A stretch of DNA of 37,067 nucleotides from Porticoccus sp. (GTDB lineage Bacteria > Pseudomonadota > Gammaproteobacteria > Pseudomonadales > Porticoccaceae): positions 1 through 37,067 of the forward strand of contig JALRJN010000094.1 of the NCBI GenBank assembly GCA_023261185.1, read 5' to 3'. The position numbers and the translations under genes are program-made. The notes under the pieces were generated by a model, which searched no databases, had not been told where the DNA came from, and saw only the letters and a program-made list of their open reading frames with translations. Below, piece after piece: positions 16,646 through 24,296 of the stretch. The number at the start of each line of letters is the position of its first letter. Within the stretch, counting starts at the first letter, position 1.

Positions 16646-17188
16646 ATGATCAGATCGTTGAGAGGACGTGTGTTGTGGTTGTTGCTGCCGGTCGTTCTGG
16701 CAGGTTGCCAGGGGATGCCCTGGACCGAGAGCGGAGCTGGCTCTGCGACAACAGCAGTTACACCAGATTACCTGCCTCGGGACCATAAGCTCATTACTTT
16801 GGTGAATTACGCCGAATGGTTGGGGCTGCAGCGCAGCGATGTGCTGATTTCTGGTTACCGGTTGGCGAAACAGCGGGTCGAAAAGACCCGCAGCCCCGCT
16901 GACAAGCTTACCCTGGCAATGCTGCTGAGTGTGCCCGATTCAGGGTTTCAGAACGATACCGGGGCGCAATCATTGTTCGAGCAGGTGTTGGCCAATACCC
17001 CGGAGACCGACCGGGACTTGCGCAGTTTTGTGCGTTTGCAGCAGTTAACCTTGCGTCAGCGCCACGCGTTGAACCGCAGCTGGGAACGACGGCTGGATCA
17101 GCAGGAACAGCAGGCCGTAACCCTGCGGCAACAGCTGGAACAACTGAAATCGATAGAGAAAGGCCTGATGGAACGTCAGGGGGATTGA
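16646..17188 (+). CDS. qseG: QseG-like outer-membrane lipoprotein
   Basis: About 180 residues starting MIRSLRGRVLWLLLPVV, with lipobox LAGC directly after, so the mature protein begins at that cysteine. The rest is helical, with a Gln-rich coiled coil at the C-terminus (RLDQQEQQAVTLRQQLEQL). Position between glrK and glrR and the overall features match QseG/YfhG, the lipoprotein needed for GlrK/QseE signalling in enterics. Sequence similarity is too weak to call from motifs alone. Start: ATG 16646, or GTG 16637, which is better spaced from AAGGGTAAGG. Confidence 0.78.
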   Translation: MIRSLRGRVLWLLLPVVLAGCQGMPWTESGAGSATTAVTPDYLPRDHKLITLVNYAEWLGLQRSDVLISGYRLAKQRVEKTRSPADKLTLAMLLSVPDSGFQNDTGAQSLFEQVLANTPETDRDLRSFVRLQQLTLRQRHALNRSWERRLDQQEQQAVTLRQQLEQLKSIEKGLMERQGD

Positions 17189-17194
17189 GTCAGC

Positions 17195-18574
17195 GTGGCA
17201 AATGGCGAAAACAAGCCCAGAATTCTGGTAGTCGATGACGACGGCGACTTGCGCAAGCTGTTGCGGCTGCGGCTGATCAGTGCTGGTTACGAGGTGGAGA
17301 CCGTCGCCAGTGGTGAGGAGGCCCTTGCGGCATTGCCGGGTTTTCGACCTCAAATGGTGGTCACGGATTTACGCATGGAAGGCATGGATGGCATGGCGCT
17401 GTTCACCGCCATTAATCACCAGCTGCCCTCCCTGCCAGTCATCATCCTTACTGCCCACGGCAGTATTCCCGAGGCGGTAGAGGCGACCCAACGCGGGGTC
17501 TTCTCCTATTTGACGAAGCCCTTTGACAGCTCGGAGTTGCTCGCCACCGTTGGCAAGGCGTTGTCGCTGTCGCCAACCGTTGAGCCGGAGACGGATTCGT
17601 CCAGCCGGGACGGGGCGTCGGGTTCAATGATTTGCCAGGGCGGGGCAATGCAGGAGCTCATGAACCAGGCCAAACGTGTCGCGCAATCCGATGTCAGTGT
17701 GCTGATCCAGAGTGAAAGCGGCACCGGCAAGGAATTGTTGGCACGTTCTATCCACCGGGATAGTGCCCGCAGTAAAGGGCCATTTGTGGCGGTGAATTGC
17801 AGCGCCATTCCGGAGCAGCTATTCGAGTCGGAGTTATTTGGACACGTCAAAGGAGCGTTTAGCGGCGCCACCAGTCAGCGCAAGGGGCTGTTCCAAGAGG
17901 CCCAGGGCGGCACTATTTTCCTTGATGAAATTGGTGATATGCCATTGCCGTTTCAGAGCAAGCTGTTGCGTACCCTGCAGGAGGGCGAGGTGCGTCCGGT
18001 GGGGGCCGACGTTTCGGTGGCCATTGATGTGCGGGTCATCTCTGCCACTCACCAGGTGCTCGAGGAGCAAATTCAGTCCGGCAGTTTTCGGGAGGATCTC
18101 TACTATCGCCTCAATGTGGTGATGCTGGAATTACCGCCCCTGCGCGATCGGCGAGAGGATATCCCTCTGTTGGCGAATTATTTTTTGCAGGAAATGACTC
18201 CCGCCAGGGAGCAGGAACGCAAGAAGTTTTCCCCTGAAGCCCTGACGCTGCTGGTGGGTGCGTCCTGGCCGGGTAATATTCGCCAGTTGCAGAATGTGGT
18301 GGCGCAGACCTGTGTGCTCGCCTCGGGTCCAATTATTCCCGCGTCCCTGGTGAAAAAAGCCCTGCGCACCGATGTGGAGCCCCTGCAGACCCTGTCGGTG
18401 GCCCGGGAGCAGTTTGAGCGGGATTATCTGATCAAGCTGCTGCAAATGACTGAGGGCAATGTCACCAAGGCGGCCGATCTGGCGGGGCGTAACCGTACTG
18501 AGCTTTACAAGCTGTTCTCCAAGTACGGGCTGAACCCGGAACTGTTTCGTCAGACGGGTGACGCGGCCGAATAG
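17195..18574 (+). CDS. glrR: Sigma-54-dependent response regulator GlrR (QseF-like)
   Basis: A 459-residue NtrC-type activator. Receiver: acidic pocket VVDDD, phospho-acceptor D58, T86, K108. AAA+ domain: Walker A ESGTGKE (174-180), the sigma-54 contact loop GAFSGA (220-225, Ser in place of the usual Thr), Walker B IFLDEIGD. The C-terminal Fis-type HTH LQMTEGNVTKAADLAGRNRT matches GlrR closely. The GTG start at 17195 follows AGGGGGA. It is 6 bp from the lipoprotein gene. Two TGTC-N10-GACA sites, the GlrR recognition pattern, lie just downstream in front of a sigma-54 promoter. Confidence 0.94.
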   Translation: MANGENKPRILVVDDDGDLRKLLRLRLISAGYEVETVASGEEALAALPGFRPQMVVTDLRMEGMDGMALFTAINHQLPSLPVIILTAHGSIPEAVEATQRGVFSYLTKPFDSSELLATVGKALSLSPTVEPETDSSSRDGASGSMICQGGAMQELMNQAKRVAQSDVSVLIQSESGTGKELLARSIHRDSARSKGPFVAVNCSAIPEQLFESELFGHVKGAFSGATSQRKGLFQEAQGGTIFLDEIGDMPLPFQSKLLRTLQEGEVRPVGADVSVAIDVRVISATHQVLEEQIQSGSFREDLYYRLNVVMLELPPLRDRREDIPLLANYFLQEMTPAREQERKKFSPEALTLLVGASWPGNIRQLQNVVAQTCVLASGPIIPASLVKKALRTDVEPLQTLSVAREQFERDYLIKLLQMTEGNVTKAADLAGRNRTELYKLFSKYGLNPELFRQTGDAAE

Positions 18575-18603
18575 CTCACTGTCACCGGGTGCGATGCCTC
18601 CAG

Positions 18604-18621
18604 TGTCTCTTTTTTGAGACA
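18604..18621. promoter_or_regulatory. GlrR upstream activating site 1
   Basis: TGTCTCTTTTTTGAGACA fits TGTC-N10-GACA exactly and is itself a near-complete palindrome. It lies 30 bp after the glrR stop and about 140 bp before the sigma-54 -24 element. The absence of a following T-run argues against a terminator. Confidence 0.75.
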
Positions 18622-18668
18622 GTCTAACGGTTTGATCTACAAGTATTTTCTGTTTTTACCAGAAAAAC

Positions 18669-18686
18669 TGTCTGCACATCCCGACA
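18669..18686. promoter_or_regulatory. GlrR upstream activating site 2
   Basis: TGTCTGCACATCCCGACA fits TGTC-N10-GACA exactly; the symmetry extends outward to AAAACTGTC...GACAGTTTT. It starts 65 bp after site 1 and about 75 bp before the -24 element, a normal distance for an enhancer bound by an NtrC-type activator. Confidence 0.78.
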
Positions 18687-18760
18687 GTTTTGTCCCCTCA
18701 TATCGCACTCATTTTTTTACGTCATTCCTAACTCCTTGAATTTATTGGCTTCTGGCTTTT

Positions 18761-18776
18761 TGGCACGGAAGTTGAC
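18761..18776 (+). promoter_or_regulatory. Sigma-54 promoter of the BON/PA2779/PA2778 operon
   Basis: TGGCACG-GAAG-TTGAC matches the -24 consensus perfectly and keeps the GG to -12 spacing, with GA instead of GC at -12. Transcription should start near 18786, leaving about 65 nt before the ATG of the BON-domain gene. Confidence 0.75.
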
Positions 18777-18851
18777 TTGTATTTAGGAAACAGTGGCCCA
18801 GTGGCGTTAATCCTCAACTACCCACTGGCAAATGTGATCAGGAGTGTTCGT

Positions 18852-19493
18852 ATGAAAATGTTGTCCGTCATCGCCAGGCGCCGCAAACAGTCCAGAGAGC
18901 AACTCGTCTACATGGCTCTGGCCGTTGGGTTGGCCGTGTGCAGTGCCAACAGTAGCGCCTCCGAGCTGGCTTCCGTTCTGGAGCAGCGCTTCATGGATGG
19001 TTGGCGCGAGGGAAAAATAGAAACCATCTTCCTGCTCAATCCGCACCTCAAGAGCTCTGCCATTGATGCAGAGGTAAAGGGCACATCACTGGTGCTCAGC
19101 GGTGAGGTTGATGAGGCTATCGACCGGGATCTGGCGGAGGCGATTGCCCGGGGAGTGGAAGGTGTCGGGTCTGTCGACAACCGCATAGTGATCGTTCCTG
19201 AAAAGCCACAGCCAGCGGCACAGGCCGGGTCGGAGAAAACGGACCTGAAGCAACGGTTACAGGATTTGACCACCACAACGTTGGTGAAAGGCAAGTTACT
19301 GCGCAGCCCGCATATCGCCGGTTTGGATATCAATGTCGATACGGTCAATGGACTGGTCACGCTGGAAGGTGAAGTGACCAGCGGTGCGGCAAAAGATCTT
19401 GCCTGGCGTCTGGCCAAGAACACCCAAGGCGTGGTGAGCGTTGAAAATCACCTGCTAGTGCGTCCTGAAATAGCTGGTGGTGCTGAGTCCTAG
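18852..19493 (+). CDS. BON-domain periplasmic protein
   Basis: A 213-residue protein with an N-terminal signal-like segment (LVYMALAVGLAVCSANSSAS) and two BON domains (about 42-112 and 129-206). Each has the characteristic VxGxVxxxxxxxxAxxxAxxVxGVxxVxN pattern, seen in LVLSGEVDEAID and LVTLEGEVTSGAAK. BON domains bind membranes or lipids and occur in OsmY-like stress proteins, so an envelope-protective role is likely. Start ATG 18852 follows CAGGAGTG; an in-frame TTG at 18777 would lie upstream of the predicted transcription start. It is the first gene behind the sigma-54 promoter. Confidence 0.88.
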   Translation: MKMLSVIARRRKQSREQLVYMALAVGLAVCSANSSASELASVLEQRFMDGWREGKIETIFLLNPHLKSSAIDAEVKGTSLVLSGEVDEAIDRDLAEAIARGVEGVGSVDNRIVIVPEKPQPAAQAGSEKTDLKQRLQDLTTTTLVKGKLLRSPHIAGLDINVDTVNGLVTLEGEVTSGAAKDLAWRLAKNTQGVVSVENHLLVRPEIAGGAES

Positions 19494-19565
19494 AACCTGA
19501 GTGTTCTGGTTGAGCTTGAGTACAGGTGCTGCCAATTTGGTTTTTTAAAGCGAAAGGAGAGAGTG

Positions 19566-19949
19566 ATGTTAACTGTAAAAATGAAACGTTATATCTGTTG
19601 TACCCTGGTGTTGTTACTGACGACTGCGGGTGTTCAGGCCAGCGCTCAGGCTGCCCTGATCGGTACCCAACAGGTGGCCAATGAAGCCAGTGTTGAGGTG
19701 CAGCGGGATGAACTGCAAACCCTGTTCGCTCGCGATGATGTGGTGCAGAAGCTTTCGTCCCTCGGGGTCGATGTGGCAGATGCGCAACAGCGGGTGGCCA
19801 ACCTGAGTGATGCCGAAGTGGCACAACTGCACGAGCAGATCAACGACCTGCCGGCTGGTGCCGGAGCTCTGGGCACCATTGCCCTGGTGCTGTTGATCCT
19901 CATCCTGCTGGATGTGGCCGGCGTCACCGATATCTTCCCGAAAATCTAA
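19566..19949 (+). CDS. PA2779-family small membrane protein
   Basis: A 127-residue protein with a signal-like first helix (about 7-28, ending ASAQA), a central helical, Gln/Asp-rich soluble part (RDELQTLFARDDVVQKLSSLG), and a hydrophobic C-terminal segment (GTIALVLLILILLDVAGVTDIFP). This matches the PA2779 family, which is nearly always next to the PA2778-type peptidase; function is unknown. The ATG at 19566 is preceded by AAAGGAGAG. Its TAA overlaps the next gene's ATG by one base (TAATG), so translation is probably coupled. Confidence 0.88.
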   Translation: MLTVKMKRYICCTLVLLLTTAGVQASAQAALIGTQQVANEASVEVQRDELQTLFARDDVVQKLSSLGVDVADAQQRVANLSDAEVAQLHEQINDLPAGAGALGTIALVLLILILLDVAGVTDIFPKI

Positions 19950-20941
19950 TGTTTACCTACCCCCCATCTGGGCTTTGCACGTGGCTTCGCCACGTGCCTT
20001 TTTTTCTTCTAGTGCTGTTGCTGAGTGGTTGTGTTGCCACGCCGCAAACGGACGCCCTGCTGTCCGGTTCACAGCCGGTCGAGAGCAGTAGTATGGAGCT
20101 CAGGGATGTTCCCTTTTTTCCACAGGAGAAATACCAGTGTGGACCAGCAGCCCTGGCGACGGTGTTGGCCAATAGTGGCCTTGAAGTTGAGCCTAGTGAT
20201 CTGGTGCCCCTGGTGTATGTGCCTGAGAGAAAGGGCAGTTTCCAGGTGGAAATGCTGGCGACGGCTAGACAGTACAACCGCATCCCATATCAGATCGCGC
20301 CACAATTGAGTGCGGTGATTGCCGAGGTATCGGAGGGAAATCCGGTTTTGGTCCTGCAAAATCTCGGTATTGACTGGTTTCCCCAGTGGCACTACGCGGT
20401 CGTAGTAGGGTTTGATCTGGAGCGGGGTGAATTCATTCTACGTTCGGGAGAAATTGAACGGCGAATAACGTCTTTCAAGGCATTCGAGAATACCTGGCGG
20501 CGTAGCCAGTTCTGGGGGATTACCCTTCTGAAGCCGGGAGCGTTACCGGTGACCGGTGAAGAGAAGGCTTACTTTGTAGCTCTCTCGACCTATGCCGAAC
20601 ACGCCCCTGAAGATGAAGTCTTCAAGGCTATGTCCGCGGGACTGCAACGCTGGCCGGACAGCAAATACCTGTTGATGGGCGTGGGAAACCACTATGCCCA
20701 GCGGCAGCAGTTGGCTGAAGCCGCTGCTGCCTACCGTCGGGTTATCGAGTTATTCCCCGACTATGCACCGGCACACAACAACCTGGCCTGGGTGCTGGGG
20801 GAGCAGGAACAGATCGTCAGTGCCAGGCAGCACGCGGCCATGGCAGTGAAACTGGGTGGGCCACACTTGGCCCAGTACCGCCTGACCCTTAGAGAATTGG
20901 AAAAAATGGCCGGGCACGACAATTCGCCTGGTAAACAATAA
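19949..20941 (+). CDS. PA2778-family lipoprotein cysteine peptidase with TPR region
   Basis: A 330-residue predicted lipoprotein: signal segment with lipobox LSGC (C28), then a C39-like papain-fold peptidase domain (about 50-195) with catalytic C64 in YQCGPAAL and H148 in WHYAVVVGFD, and a TPR-like helical repeat (about 215-320; HAPEDEVFKAMSAGLQRWPD, YRRVIELFPDYAPAHNNLAW). Likely acts in the periplasm on peptides or protein partners. It is coupled to the PA2779 gene, and a glycine-zipper lipoprotein follows. Oddly, the first 20 codons contain a perfect 9-bp hairpin and T-run resembling an intrinsic terminator. A later start at the GTG at 19994 would lose the basic n-region, so ATG 19949 is kept. 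Confidence 0.88.
   Translation: MFTYPPSGLCTWLRHVPFFLLVLLLSGCVATPQTDALLSGSQPVESSSMELRDVPFFPQEKYQCGPAALATVLANSGLEVEPSDLVPLVYVPERKGSFQVEMLATARQYNRIPYQIAPQLSAVIAEVSEGNPVLVLQNLGIDWFPQWHYAVVVGFDLERGEFILRSGEIERRITSFKAFENTWRRSQFWGITLLKPGALPVTGEEKAYFVALSTYAEHAPEDEVFKAMSAGLQRWPDSKYLLMGVGNHYAQRQQLAEAAAAYRRVIELFPDYAPAHNNLAWVLGEQEQIVSARQHAAMAVKLGGPHLAQYRLTLRELEKMAGHDNSPGKQ
19977..20005 (+). terminator. Terminator-like hairpin inside the PA2778-family signal-peptide codons
   Basis: GCACGTGGC pairs perfectly with GCCACGTGC around TTC, followed by C and seven T. It lies 28 bp after the PA2779-family stop, within codons 10-19 of the next gene. It could trim transcription when translation of the downstream gene fails (attenuation) or set the ratio of the two products. 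Confidence 0.65.
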
Positions 20942-20961
20942 ACTGAAAAAGGAGTCTACTC

Positions 20962-21483
20962 ATGAGTGGCCAATCAATCGCCCAGAAATACAGCTTGTTC
21001 ATGTTGGTTTTGGTGTTGGCAGCACTTTTCGTCAGCGGTTGTGACAGCCGTGGCGAACTGGCCAGCGAAACGACTGAAGCAGAGGAGAGCACTGTACTGG
21101 AAGACGTCTCTCCGGTGGTAGAGCCTGCCCCTGAGCCGCCAAAACCTGTCTGCGAAAATTGCGGTAAGGTGGTCTCCATTACACCGATGAGCCTCGACGG
21201 TTCCGGTAGCGGTGTGGGTGCCGTGGCTGGGGCTGTGGTGGGAGGCCTGTTGGGCAATCAGGTGGGTGGCGGTAGTGGCAAGAAAGTTGCCACGGTGGTT
21301 GGCGCCGTGGGTGGTGCTTATGCAGGTAATGAAATTGAAAAGCGTAGCAAGCAGCAGGTCTATTACGATGTTCTGGTAGAACTGGATGCCGGGGGCACCC
21401 AGACTGTCAGCGTCAACGATGCCCAGTACCTGCAACCGGGTACCCCGGTGCGAGTTTTCGGGAACAACCTGGAGTTGCTTTAG
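20962..21483 (+). CDS. Glycine-zipper 2TM-domain lipoprotein
   Basis: A 173-residue predicted lipoprotein: signal with lipobox VSGC (C27), an acidic/proline linker (about 30-62), a CENCG dicysteine motif, then a glycine zipper (GAVAGAVVGGLLGNQVGGGSGKKVATVVGAVGG region, about 88-120) resembling the SlyB/Rickettsia 17-kDa antigen group, and a small beta-rich end. Such proteins associate with the outer membrane and envelope stress responses. An AAAAAGGAG ribosome site precedes the ATG. It is the last gene of the presumed GlrR-activated operon, and its stop lies 6 bp from the convergent shikimate kinase gene. Confidence 0.87.
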   Translation: MSGQSIAQKYSLFMLVLVLAALFVSGCDSRGELASETTEAEESTVLEDVSPVVEPAPEPPKPVCENCGKVVSITPMSLDGSGSGVGAVAGAVVGGLLGNQVGGGSGKKVATVVGAVGGAYAGNEIEKRSKQQVYYDVLVELDAGGTQTVSVNDAQYLQPGTPVRVFGNNLELL

Positions 21484-21489
21484 GGTCTT

Positions 21490-22011
21490 TTACTGAGCGG
21501 CCGCCAGCGCCTCGACGATAGCGGCCACCATTTCTCCCGCTGTGTGTTGTGCGCCGTTCAGGGTAATGTCCGCATAGCGGCGATATAGGGCGGTGCGCTC
21601 GGCGTACAGTTCCTCAAAACTCTGGTTGGGGCGGCGGGCAATACCACGGGTGTCGTAGTCGGTGATACGTTGGCGCAGTTCAGGCAAAGGCGTATCCAGG
21701 TAAATGATGATGCCGTGGTGACGGAGGTGATTCATGGCAGCTTCACTGTAGACGGCACTGCCGCCGGTGGCAATGACCAGGTGGTGGCCGTTGATACCGG
21801 TGAGCACCGATTCTTCAATGTCCCTAAGGTGCAAGTAATCGTTCTCATCCATAATCTGTTGCAGGGTCTTTCCTTCGCGCACCTGGATCAGGATATCGGA
21901 ATCCACAAAGTCCTTGCCCAGAGCCTTGGCCAGCAGAATGCCAACTGTGCTTTTGCCGGTGCCAGGCATACCGATAAGAACGATATTATCTTTCACGGAG
22001 TTGTTTTCCAT
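21490..22011 (-). CDS. Shikimate kinase
   Basis: A 173-residue P-loop kinase phosphorylating shikimate in aromatic amino acid synthesis. It has Walker A GMPGTGKS (14-21), the shikimate-binding DSD (37-39), R63 in LRDIEE, the ATGGS loop (81-85) and lid arginines in IARRP (R125/R126). It matches shikimate kinase rather than gluconate kinase. Gammaproteobacteria usually carry aroK with aroB elsewhere, so this may be a second isozyme (inference). Its ATG overlaps the stop of the upstream LysR gene by one base, an unusual pairing that suggests the regulator and kinase are expressed together. Confidence 0.88.
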   Translation of the reverse strand: MENNSVKDNIVLIGMPGTGKSTVGILLAKALGKDFVDSDILIQVREGKTLQQIMDENDYLHLRDIEESVLTGINGHHLVIATGGSAVYSEAAMNHLRHHGIIIYLDTPLPELRQRITDYDTRGIARRPNQSFEELYAERTALYRRYADITLNGAQHTAGEMVAAIVEALAAAQ

Positions 22012-22859
22012 TACAGGGATGCCTTCACAAAGTCCATCAGTCGGGCGATGGCTTCACCCGGTTCCGGGCTCTGTTCAATAAGACTGATGCCGACCCTGCC
22101 GAGTCTGGGCAGTTTCTCCGTGGGTTTCAATACGCGCAGGTTTTCCGGCACAGTGCTGCGGGCCAGTACAGTAACGCCCAGGCCCTCCTCGATGGCCGCC
22201 TGAATGCCGGTGAGGTCGGGAATGGTGTAGACAATTCGCCAGTCACGCAGGCTTTCTTGTAATCGCTGGATGCCCCGCTTGCGGTAAATACAGCCTTCGG
22301 GGGCAGCGATCAGAGGTAGTGGAGATTGCAGGTGTGCATCGTGATCGGCACCGGTAACCCACACCAATTCGTCTTCCTTGACTAGGTTGTGACCCGCCAT
22401 GGCTGGGTCATCGTGCAGTGCCAGTATCAGGTCGTAACGCCGCCTTTCTGTTTCGGAGAGAAGCTGTTTGCTGAGAGCGCAAGTCACTTCCAGCGTGACA
22501 TTGGGGTATGCCTGTGCAAAACGCCCAACAATTTTCGGCAGCAGAGTGGTGGCGAACTCACTGGGTATTCCGAAATGAATCTTGCCGCTGACGGCGGTTT
22601 TACTGAACTGGGCAACGGCTTCGTCATTTAGTGCCAGAATCTGGCGCGCATAGCGGAACAGTTGTTGACCGGCCCGGCTCAACTCCAGCTGCTGTCCACT
22701 GCGGATCAGCAGGGTCTGGCCCACCAACTGTTCCAGGCGTTTGATTTGCAGGCTGACGGCGGGTTGGGACCTGCCGAGCCAGTCGGCGGCCGGTGTAAAT
22801 CCGCCCAGTTCCACCACGGTAACAAAAGCGCGCAACAGGTCTGTGGGTAGGTTTTTCAT
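22011..22859 (-). CDS. LysR-family transcriptional regulator next to gcvT
   Basis: A 282-residue LysR-type protein: N-terminal HTH (FVTVVELGGFTPAADWLGRSQ, PAVSLQIKRLEQLV) and a substrate-binding domain with the usual FGIPSEFATTLLPKIVGRF segment. It is divergent from gcvT (113-bp gap) and translationally coupled to the shikimate kinase gene. Its target could be itself, the kinase or the gcv genes. It is not GcvA by obvious signature. Family certain, role unknown. Confidence 0.92.
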   Translation of the reverse strand: MKNLPTDLLRAFVTVVELGGFTPAADWLGRSQPAVSLQIKRLEQLVGQTLLIRSGQQLELSRAGQQLFRYARQILALNDEAVAQFSKTAVSGKIHFGIPSEFATTLLPKIVGRFAQAYPNVTLEVTCALSKQLLSETERRRYDLILALHDDPAMAGHNLVKEDELVWVTGADHDAHLQSPLPLIAAPEGCIYRKRGIQRLQESLRDWRIVYTIPDLTGIQAAIEEGLGVTVLARSTVPENLRVLKPTEKLPRLGRVGISLIEQSPEPGEAIARLMDFVKASL

Positions 22860-22871
22860 GGTGTAGATGCT

Positions 22872-22886
22872 ATTAACAAATGTAAT
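22872..22886. promoter_or_regulatory. LysR-type operator candidate upstream of gcvT
   Basis: ATTAACAAATGTAAT has ATTA and TAAT arms around 7 bp, fitting the T-N11-A dyad of LysR sites. It lies 13 bp in front of the LysR gene start, where autoregulation and control of the divergent gcvT are both possible. Confidence 0.4.
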
Positions 22887-22972
22887 GGAATGATTTTAAC
22901 TATTAATTTTACCAATTCTAGTCCGACCGCTAACATGGCTTTTTTCTTTCCCTATGTTGCCGGGTTCCCGCT

Positions 22973-24100
22973 ATGACCACAGAACAGAATACCGACCTGA
23001 AATCCACGCCCCTCAATGCCTTACACCGGGAACTTGGCGCCCGTATGGTGCCCTTTGCCGGGTACGATATGCCGGTGCAGTACCCCGATGGCATCATGAC
23101 CGAGCATTTACATGCCCGTGACAAAGCCGGGCTGTTTGATGTTTCCCACATGGGGCAGGTGGTGGTTCGTGGTGTGGGGGTGGCTACTGCTCTGGAGGCG
23201 ATGGTGCCGGTGGAATTGCAGAGCTTGCCCATTAACCGACAGACCTATGCCCTGTTCACCAATGATGAAGGCGGCATTCTCGATGACCTGATGATTGCAC
23301 GTTGGTCCGAAGATACCTTTTTTCTGGTGGTCAATGCCGCCTGCAAGGAGCAGGATCTAGCGCACCTACGGAAGCATCTGGCTGGTTTCGAGGTCGATTA
23401 CCTGGATGGACGTGGCCTGTTGGCACTGCAAGGACCGGCTGCAGCAGACGTTATGGCTCAGGTGGCACCGGCAGCCTGTGAACTGATTTTCATGAATGGC
23501 TGCCATGTCACTATCGACGGGGCAGACTGTTTTATTACCCGTTCCGGTTACACCGGAGAAGACGGTTTTGAAATTTCCGTGCCCGCTGAAGCGGCTGATG
23601 CCCTGGCTCGCAAGCTACTGTCCTTCGAACAGGTGGCCCCTATCGGCCTGGGTGCCAGGGATTCGCTGCGCCTCGAAGCGGGGCTGTGTCTCTATGGCCA
23701 TGATTTGGATGTCACCACCACCCCCATTCAGGCTTCCTTGTTGTGGAGTATTAGTAAATCACGCCGTGCGGATGGCGAAAAAGCTGGGGGCTTTCCCGGC
23801 AGCGATGTCATCTTCCGTGAAATCGCGGAAGGGGCTGCCCGCAAACGCGTCGGCCTGCAGATTGATGGCCGTGCACCGGTTCGCGAAGGTGCCGAATTGG
23901 TGGATGAAAATGGCAAGCAGGTGGGCATAGTGACCAGCGGCGGTTTTGGGCCGACTCTGGGTGCGCCACTGGCCATGGGTTACGTGGAATCTGCGTATGC
24001 TGCTGTCGGCACCACACTGAATGCCCTGGTGCGTGGTAAGGCGCGCGCGGTGACGGTCACCAAAATGCCGTTTGTGCCCCAGCGATACTATCGTGGCTAA
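22973..24100 (+). CDS. gcvT: Glycine cleavage system T protein (aminomethyltransferase)
   Basis: A 375-residue folate-binding enzyme that releases ammonia and passes the methylene group from lipoyl-GcvH to tetrahydrofolate. Typical motifs: N-terminal LNALHRELGARMVPFAGYDMPVQ, FDVSHMGQV, the SGYTGEDGFEI motif with folate contacts, and GLGARDSLRLEAGLCLYGHD; C-terminal PTLGAPLAMGYV. Normal length. The ATG at 22973 lies in the divergent region with the LysR gene. gcvP follows after 196 bp containing a palindromic repeat; gcvH, often between these two genes, is missing here. Confidence 0.96.
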   Translation: MTTEQNTDLKSTPLNALHRELGARMVPFAGYDMPVQYPDGIMTEHLHARDKAGLFDVSHMGQVVVRGVGVATALEAMVPVELQSLPINRQTYALFTNDEGGILDDLMIARWSEDTFFLVVNAACKEQDLAHLRKHLAGFEVDYLDGRGLLALQGPAAADVMAQVAPAACELIFMNGCHVTIDGADCFITRSGYTGEDGFEISVPAEAADALARKLLSFEQVAPIGLGARDSLRLEAGLCLYGHDLDVTTTPIQASLLWSISKSRRADGEKAGGFPGSDVIFREIAEGAARKRVGLQIDGRAPVREGAELVDENGKQVGIVTSGGFGPTLGAPLAMGYVESAYAAVGTTLNALVRGKARAVTVTKMPFVPQRYYRG

Positions 24101-24109
24101 ACCGTCGCG

Positions 24110-24237
24110 GTTAAACATCTACCTGCGTTGCTGATACGGCGTTAAAAATGGCCTCAAAATGCTCGGTTATACCCTATAACCTCCGCTTTTTCGGCCATTT
24201 TTGCCTTGTCTCAGCGGCCTCGCTGACGATGTTTAAC
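24110..24237. repeat. 128-bp imperfect palindromic element between gcvT and gcvP
   Basis: Ends are perfect inverted repeats GTTAAACATC (24110-24119) and GATGTTTAAC (24228-24237). Arms of about 63 nt pair in blocks (AAAAATGGCC with GGCCATTTTT) and the centre is GGTTATA-CCC-TATAACC. The structure suggests a dispersed palindromic or MITE-like element. No coding capacity. Confidence 0.75.
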
Positions 24238-24296
24238 AAGAAACAGAACTGAGTTTGAAAGACTTTTAACCCGCTTATTCCTGGAGATGTGTATCC

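Noticed and set aside
18604-18621. Intrinsic terminator for glrR
   Set aside because: The stem has no T-run after it; the T's are in the loop. It matches the GlrR site pattern exactly.
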